From: Thermoguttaceae bacterium
GTDB lineage: Bacteria; Planctomycetota; Planctomycetia; Pirellulales; Thermoguttaceae
Direction: 5' to 3'
DNA length: 50,902 nucleotides
Assembly (NCBI GenBank): GCA_017436025.1
Contig: JAFSDX010000115.1
Location: 1-50,902 of the forward strand
Below, one piece after another: positions 46,551 through 50,902 of this stretch. Under the pieces are notes generated by a model. It made no database searches. It saw only the letters and a list, made by a program, of their open reading frames with translations, and was not told the DNA's origin. Every line of letters starts with the position of its first letter. Within the stretch, counting starts at the first letter, position 1. Position numbers and translations under genes: made by a program.

Positions 46551-48941
46551 ATGACGGTTCGGCGGTTGAAAACGTTGGGGACGGCGGCGTTGGGCGCGAT
46601 AATCGCCCTGACGGCGGCAAACGACGCGGCGGCGCAGCGGTTGGAAAGCCGCCCGCAAACGCTTTGGGTCGAAGCGGAAAGTTTCGCCGAGCGCGGCGGT
46701 TGGGCGCTCGACTCGCAGGCGATGGACGTAATGGGGTCGCCGTATTTGCTCGCGCACGGGATCGGCGTTCCGGTCGCCGACGCGACGACAACGGTTCGCT
46801 TCCCGAAAGCGGGAGAATACAAGGTTTACGCGCGAACTCGCAACTGGGTCGCGCCTTGGCGACCGGAGGAAGCGCCGGGGACGTTCCAAGTCGCGGTCGA
46901 CGGGAAGAAACTGGAAACGGTTTTCGGAACGAACGGCGCGGACTGGAGTTGGCAAGCGGGCGGAAGCGTTGCGATCGCGGAAGATAAGCTCGACGTTGAA
47001 ATTTCCCTTTGCGACTTGACCGGGTTCGACGGTCGGGTCGACGCGTTAGTGTTTAGCGCCGACGGGTTCGTTCCGCCGGAGGAAATCGACGCGATGAAAC
47101 CGTTGCGGCTCGAGTCGCGCGGTTTGTCGGCGGAATACGCAACCGTCGGCGACGGCAAGGTTTACGACTTGGTTGTTGTCGGCGGCGGAATCGCCGGGAC
47201 GGCGGCGGCTCTTTCGGCGGCGCGTCTTGGGCTCGCGGTCGCGTTGGTTCAAGACCGCCCGGTTCTCGGCGGAAACGGAAGCTCGGAGGTGCGCGTCGGG
47301 TTGAATCACTTCCTTAACTTGCCGCCGTATCCGAACTTAGGAAACCTGACGTTTCTCCTCGGCCCGCATCACGGCGGAAACGCTCGGGAAGCGGAGCATT
47401 ACCGCGACCGAACCCGCGCCGAATTGGTCGCGTTGGAAACGAATATCGACCTTTACTTGAACGTCCGCGTCAACGTCGTCGAGTCGGCGAAGAGCGAAAG
47501 CGGAAGCGTCCGAATCAACGCGGTTTGCGGCGAAAACGTCGCGACCGGGGAACGCTTGCGCTTCGTCGGAAAAACGTTCGCCGACTGCACCGGCGACGCG
47601 GGCGTCGGTTTCCTCGCGGGCGCCGATTTCCGAATGGGGCGCGAAGCGAAGTCCGAATACGACGAACCGTCCGCGCCGGAAGAGGCCGACGCAATGACGA
47701 TGGGCGCGTCCGTGCAGTGGAACACCGTCGAGACGGGCGCCGAAACGAGCTTTCCGGAAGTTCCTTGGGCGATTCAGTTTAGCGAAAAAACGATTCGACC
47801 GTCGACGCACGGCGATTGGGACTGGGAAGCCGGGATGAATCTCGACCAAATCGCCGATATTGAGCGGATTCGCGATATTGGGCTCCGCGCGGCTTACGGA
47901 CATTGGTCGTATATGAAGAACCGAACGACCGGCGACTGGGCCGCTAAAGTGAAGAATCGCAAGCTCGGCTGGGTCGCTTACGTCGCCGGGAAGCGGGAGT
48001 CGCGGCGTCTTTTGGGCGACGTCGTGTTGCGGGAACAAGATATCGTCGACGAGACGCCGTTCGAGGACGCGTCGGTAACGACGACTTGGCCGATCGACCT
48101 CCATTACCCGGCGCCGGACAACGTTAAAGCGTTTCCGGGCGAAGAGTTCCGTTCGATCTGCAAAACGACGCGCATCGAACCTTACGCGATTCCTTACCGT
48201 TGCCTTTACTCGCGCAACGTCGAAAACCTCTTGATGGCGGGGCGCAATATCAGCGTGACGCACGTCGCGCTCGGGACGGTGCGAGTGATGCGAACCGGCG
48301 GGATGATGGGCGAAGTCGTCGGAATGGCCGCGGCGATTTGCAAAGAACGTAACTGTTTGCCGCGCGACGTTTACGCTTCTTACCTCGACGACTTGAAAGC
48401 GGCGATGCGAAAAGGCGTCGCGCCGCCGACGGAGAAGGCGCGCCGAGCGGTTCGGCTCGCGGCGCAGTTCGAGCGTCCTGCTTGGCTCCCGCAAGACGCG
48501 AAAAACTGGGCGTCGGAGGCGAAAATCGCCGTTTCGAGCGATTACCAAGGCGCGGCGAAGTATTCGGCGACCGCGATAAACGACGGAAAATTCGACGTTT
48601 ACCAAAACGCCGGACGCTGGGTCAGCGACAAGGCGTCGACGCATTGGGTCGACTTTGAGTTCGCGGAAGAAACGACGCTCGACGCCGTTCGCGTCGTTAG
48701 CGGACAAGCGTCGGCCAAGACGCCCCTTGCGGACTTCCGACTTCAAGTCGAACGAGACGGCGCGTTCGTCGACGTCGAGAGCGCGGCGGTTCGCTCGAAC
48801 GACCTGGTTATCGTTAGTTTGCGTTTTAACCCGATTTCCGGCAAACGTTTCCGACTGCAAATCGACAAAACGCCGGACGATTTGGCGCGCCTTTGGGAAG
48901 TCGAGTTTTACCGCGTCGGGGCGCCCCGCGTCGAAAAATGA
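46551..48941 (+). CDS. Secreted FAD-dependent oxidoreductase with flanking beta domains
   Basis: 796 residues. The signal peptide ends DAAA-Q (about 28). The N-terminal domain (about 35-175, LWVEAESFAERGGW, YKVYARTRNWVAPW) looks like a carbohydrate-binding or adhesion beta fold. The FAD domain starts at YDLVVVGGGIAGTAAAL (GGGIAG at 211-216), followed by the FAD-contacting LGGNGSSEVRVG, FADCTGDAGVGFLAGAD, and near the end NLLMAGRNISVTHVALGTVR. This is the FAD_oxidored layout seen in many exported planctomycete and Bacteroidetes proteins of unknown substrate. The last 140 residues resemble an F5/8 type C (discoidin-like) domain. Its 5' leader is nearly identical to that of the gene beginning at 50896. 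Confidence 0.82.
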   Translation: MTVRRLKTLGTAALGAIIALTAANDAAAQRLESRPQTLWVEAESFAERGGWALDSQAMDVMGSPYLLAHGIGVPVADATTTVRFPKAGEYKVYARTRNWVAPWRPEEAPGTFQVAVDGKKLETVFGTNGADWSWQAGGSVAIAEDKLDVEISLCDLTGFDGRVDALVFSADGFVPPEEIDAMKPLRLESRGLSAEYATVGDGKVYDLVVVGGGIAGTAAALSAARLGLAVALVQDRPVLGGNGSSEVRVGLNHFLNLPPYPNLGNLTFLLGPHHGGNAREAEHYRDRTRAELVALETNIDLYLNVRVNVVESAKSESGSVRINAVCGENVATGERLRFVGKTFADCTGDAGVGFLAGADFRMGREAKSEYDEPSAPEEADAMTMGASVQWNTVETGAETSFPEVPWAIQFSEKTIRPSTHGDWDWEAGMNLDQIADIERIRDIGLRAAYGHWSYMKNRTTGDWAAKVKNRKLGWVAYVAGKRESRRLLGDVVLREQDIVDETPFEDASVTTTWPIDLHYPAPDNVKAFPGEEFRSICKTTRIEPYAIPYRCLYSRNVENLLMAGRNISVTHVALGTVRVMRTGGMMGEVVGMAAAICKERNCLPRDVYASYLDDLKAAMRKGVAPPTEKARRAVRLAAQFERPAWLPQDAKNWASEAKIAVSSDYQGAAKYSATAINDGKFDVYQNAGRWVSDKASTHWVDFEFAEETTLDAVRVVSGQASAKTPLADFRLQVERDGAFVDVESAAVRSNDLVIVSLRFNPISGKRFRLQIDKTPDDLARLWEVEFYRVGAPRVEK

Positions 48942-49168
48942 CACGGCGGCTTTAACGTTATGAGGAAGAATAAGGTGAATAGATGGAATGGGTAAATGTT
49001 TCGTTGGGATTTCGCGATTAAAAAGAACGAAAAATAACGAGAAAACGGGGCTTTTTTCTTGATTGACGGCGGCGCTTCGGATAAAATAGTCGCGAGGCGC
49101 CGCCGATTTTTTCATTTTAGGACGGCGGCTTTCGTTCGTTACCGTTTTTATATCGCGGAGAAAATACG

Positions 49169-50257
49169 ATGCAACGTTTGCGCTCTTTTCCTAAATTGTT
49201 CTCGCGACGCGGTTTTACGCTTGTCGAGCTTCTCGTCGTCATCGCTATTATCGGGATTTTGATCGGTCTTCTTTTGCCCGCCGTCCAAGCGGCTCGCGAG
49301 GCGGCGCGGCGGATGGAATGCTCGAACAAAATGAAGCAACTCGGGTTGGCGGCGATGAATTACGCCGACATTAACGGCGTTCTCCCGGCGGGCGCGGTGA
49401 TGCGCAACTCGTCGAGTCCGACTTCGAGCTATTGGCGCTGGTACTCGATGTGGGGCGTCTCGCTCCTCCCGTTCCTCGAACAACAGCCCGCGTTCGAGAT
49501 GTACTTTGGCGCCGCCGGGTTGGAAAACTCGACCAAAGGCGCCGTCAACGCGTCGAACCAAGGGAAAAATAAAGAGTTGTCGCAGATGCGGATGGAAATT
49601 TACGAATGCCCGAGCGATTCCGGCGCCGGTCAGTTGTTGTCTCCGTCGACCGACGACGGCCACTCGAACTATACGAAATATAATATTTACACGACTTCCT
49701 ATCGAGCGGTTGGCGGCGCCAATACCGGCGGCACGTGGTGGTGGGACGACAACGGCGCGTCGAATCGTCAAGGCTTGCGCGGCGCGATTCACACCGTTCA
49801 CCTCGGTCAAGTAACCGGCGCCGACGGCGGCAAATACAGCCTCCGCTTCGACTCGCTCGCGTCGATCACCGACGGAACCTCCAACACGGCGGCGTTTGTC
49901 GAAAGTCATTCGCCGGACGAAATGCCGCGTCGCGGAACGTTTTGGTCGGGCGTCGCCGCGAACCACATTTACACCTGCTCGCCGAAAGCCGCGACGCTCT
50001 ATCGCCACCATTGGAAACGTTGCCTAGACACGTGCGGAAGCGGTTCGCCGACCAACACTTACTTCTGCGGACGTTCGGCGGGCGCGTACCACAGCGGCGG
50101 AATGAACGCGGCGTTTTGCGACGGCTCGGTTCGTTTCATTTCCGAGACGATCAACGTCGGAACCGGCTGGATCGGCTCCGGCAACCCGCCGTACAACATC
50201 GGCGTTTGGGGGAACATGTGCGCGATCGCCGACGGTCAAGTTCTCGAATCGCTTTAA
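49169..50257 (+). CDS. DUF1559 protein with prepilin-type N-terminus
   Basis: 362 residues, ATG 49169 after [31 protein letters not shown] is a class III (prepilin-like) signal: cleavage Gly15/Phe16, Glu20 at +5, then a hydrophobic helix. This continues in the conserved [20 protein letters not shown]. The C-terminus has the H-x9-DG motif ([12 protein letters not shown]). DUF1559 proteins are hugely expanded in planctomycetes and may form pseudopilus-like surface fibres; the role is unproven. It contains Cys residues in the middle ([20 protein letters not shown]) that may form disulfides. The lipoprotein gene follows after 32 bases, the usual arrangement for this family. Confidence 0.93.
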   Translation: MQRLRSFPKLFSRRGFTLVELLVVIAIIGILIGLLLPAVQAAREAARRMECSNKMKQLGLAAMNYADINGVLPAGAVMRNSSSPTSSYWRWYSMWGVSLLPFLEQQPAFEMYFGAAGLENSTKGAVNASNQGKNKELSQMRMEIYECPSDSGAGQLLSPSTDDGHSNYTKYNIYTTSYRAVGGANTGGTWWWDDNGASNRQGLRGAIHTVHLGQVTGADGGKYSLRFDSLASITDGTSNTAAFVESHSPDEMPRRGTFWSGVAANHIYTCSPKAATLYRHHWKRCLDTCGSGSPTNTYFCGRSAGAYHSGGMNAAFCDGSVRFISETINVGTGWIGSGNPPYNIGVWGNMCAIADGQVLESL

Positions 50258-50289
50258 TCGCAACGTTTAACAACGAACGGAGTTTTTCG

Positions 50290-50754
50290 ATGCTCGATAA
50301 AAAATTCGCGCTTTTCGCGGCGGCGCTTCTCGTCGCGACGTTTACGGTCGGCTGCGGGCCGCGAACGGTTCCGGTTTCCGGCAAGGTGGTCGTCGACGGC
50401 GTCGCGGCGGAAAATATCCGCGTCGTCTTCCAATCGGCGGCGACGACGGCGGAGGTTCCCCCGTTGGCGACCGGCTTGACCGACGCGCAAGGCGAGTATT
50501 CGCTTCGTTTAGCGGATACGAACAAGCGCGGCGCCGTTCCGGGGCCCTACGTCGTCTTCCTGACTTGGAGCGACCCGGACGCGACCGATAATCCGATCGA
50601 AGGCGAAACGGTCGAGGCCGAATCGCCGTACAACCTCCCGCCGCGCGCCAACAGCGGCGAACTTCGGTTCGAGGTCCCGGACGGCGGAACGCAAGACGCA
50701 AACTTCGAATTTGATTCGAGTTCGGAACCGGCGAACGTTCCGATCGGCGTTTGA
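50290..50754 (+). CDS. Small lipoprotein with carboxypeptidase-regulatory-like domain
   Basis: 154 residues from ATG 50290 (GGAG nine bases upstream). Lipoprotein signal MLDKKFALFAAALLVATFTVGC with Cys22 as the lipidated residue, then VPVSGKVVVDGVAAENIRVV, LTDAQGEYSLRLAD and GPYVVFLTW, a transthyretin/carboxypeptidase-regulatory-like beta sandwich. Such lipoproteins regularly follow DUF1559 genes in planctomycetes and probably work with them at the cell surface; the function is unknown. The tail (FEFDSSSEPANVPIGV) is short and polar. Ends before a terminator. Confidence 0.85.
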   Translation: MLDKKFALFAAALLVATFTVGCGPRTVPVSGKVVVDGVAAENIRVVFQSAATTAEVPPLATGLTDAQGEYSLRLADTNKRGAVPGPYVVFLTWSDPDATDNPIEGETVEAESPYNLPPRANSGELRFEVPDGGTQDANFEFDSSSEPANVPIGV

Positions 50755-50770
50755 ACCGGCGCGACGGAAA

Positions 50771-50811
50771 GCTCGCCGTCGCGAACGAGCGAACGGCGGG
50801 CGTTTTCTTTT
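50771..50811 (+). terminator. Terminator of the DUF1559/lipoprotein pair
   Basis: GCTCGCCGT pairs with ACGGCGGGC (one G-U pair), then TTTTCTTTT. Confidence 0.75.
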
Positions 50812-50861
50812 AGACGAGATTAAGCGAGCGGCGCGTCTTCCGTTTCGAAAGATTGCGTCGC

Positions 50862-50890
50862 TTTTATTTCCTTTAACGACAAGGAGTTCG
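50862..50890 (+). repeat. Shared 5' leader, copy 2
   Basis: Matches 46517-46545 at 28 of 29 positions (the difference is at 50885) and lies at the same distance from an ATG. Includes the ribosome site AAGGAG. Confidence 0.85.
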
Positions 50891-50895
50891 AACGA

Positions 50896-50902
50896 ATGTC
50901 GA
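50896..50902 (+). CDS. Start of a further gene (cut by window end)
   Basis: ATG 50896 with AAGGAG nine bases upstream, after a leader nearly identical to that of the FAD-oxidoreductase gene at 46551. Only Met, Ser and one base are inside the window, so the product is unknown; the leader suggests a gene co-regulated with that exported oxidoreductase. Confidence 0.5.

Noticed and set aside
47337..49115. 592-codon minus-strand frame opposite the FAD oxidoreductase gene
   Set aside because: Arg/Val/Asp-rich shadow produced by codon bias; the plus-strand protein has clear FAD motifs and a signal peptide.

Overview
The window looks like chromosomal DNA of a planctomycete (Planctomycetota; a Pirellulales-type lineage is my best guess, by inference). 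The evidence is a DUF1559 protein with a prepilin-type N-terminus followed by a small lipoprotein (49169-50754), a YTV-repeat secreted protein (1-516), GYF_2-domain membrane proteins, TolC-like and FlgI-like lipoproteins, atypical ECF sigma factors, and several large secreted proteins. Codons are dominated by GCG, GTC, TCG and CGA/CGC. This leaves long open frames on the strand opposite real genes, and those are not genes. I saw no tRNA, rRNA, CRISPR array, insertion sequence or phage module.

Layout. 1-4.1 kb: YTV protein (minus strand, runs off the left edge), an orphan ParA, queF and an aspartate aminotransferase. 4.5-8.1 kb: a four-gene cluster of unknown function, with three membrane/coiled-coil proteins around a protein resembling only region 2 of an ECF sigma factor. 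8.3-14.9 kb: pfkA (its 3' end is partly duplicated downstream), a FlgI-like lipoprotein and infA on the minus strand, a small conserved-looking gene, folE and a polyprenyl diphosphate synthase. 15-20.5 kb: three GYF_2-domain proteins with lysA between the second and third; the third appears to start at ATA. 20.9-23.5 kb: a secreted GH106-like glycosidase.

23.6-27.6 kb (minus strand) holds an alternating array, sigma-like gene, MFS transporter, sigma-like gene, MFS transporter, with several perfect dyads in its spacers. This and the 4.5-8.1 kb cluster are the best candidates for undescribed systems. 27.9-33.2 kb: a membrane-anchored protein (minus) and, divergently, a TolC-like outer-membrane lipoprotein. 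33.5-37.7 kb: a secreted GH71/GH99-like protein and a secreted fusion of a cysteine-less thioredoxin fold with a trypsin-like protease. 38.1-46.4 kb is housekeeping: a Nudix protein, rph, pdxJ, the classic phoH / 7TM-HD / ybeY operon, and a TPR protein. 46.5 kb to the end: a secreted FAD-dependent oxidoreductase, the DUF1559/lipoprotein pair, and the first bases of another gene that shares a near-identical 5' leader with the oxidoreductase gene.

Many genes have sigma70-like promoters (TTGNNN, 16-17 bp, TATAAT-like), the best being an exact consensus at 19219-19247, and several transcription units end in clear intrinsic terminators. All functional names come from motif and family recognition by eye; no database search was possible.
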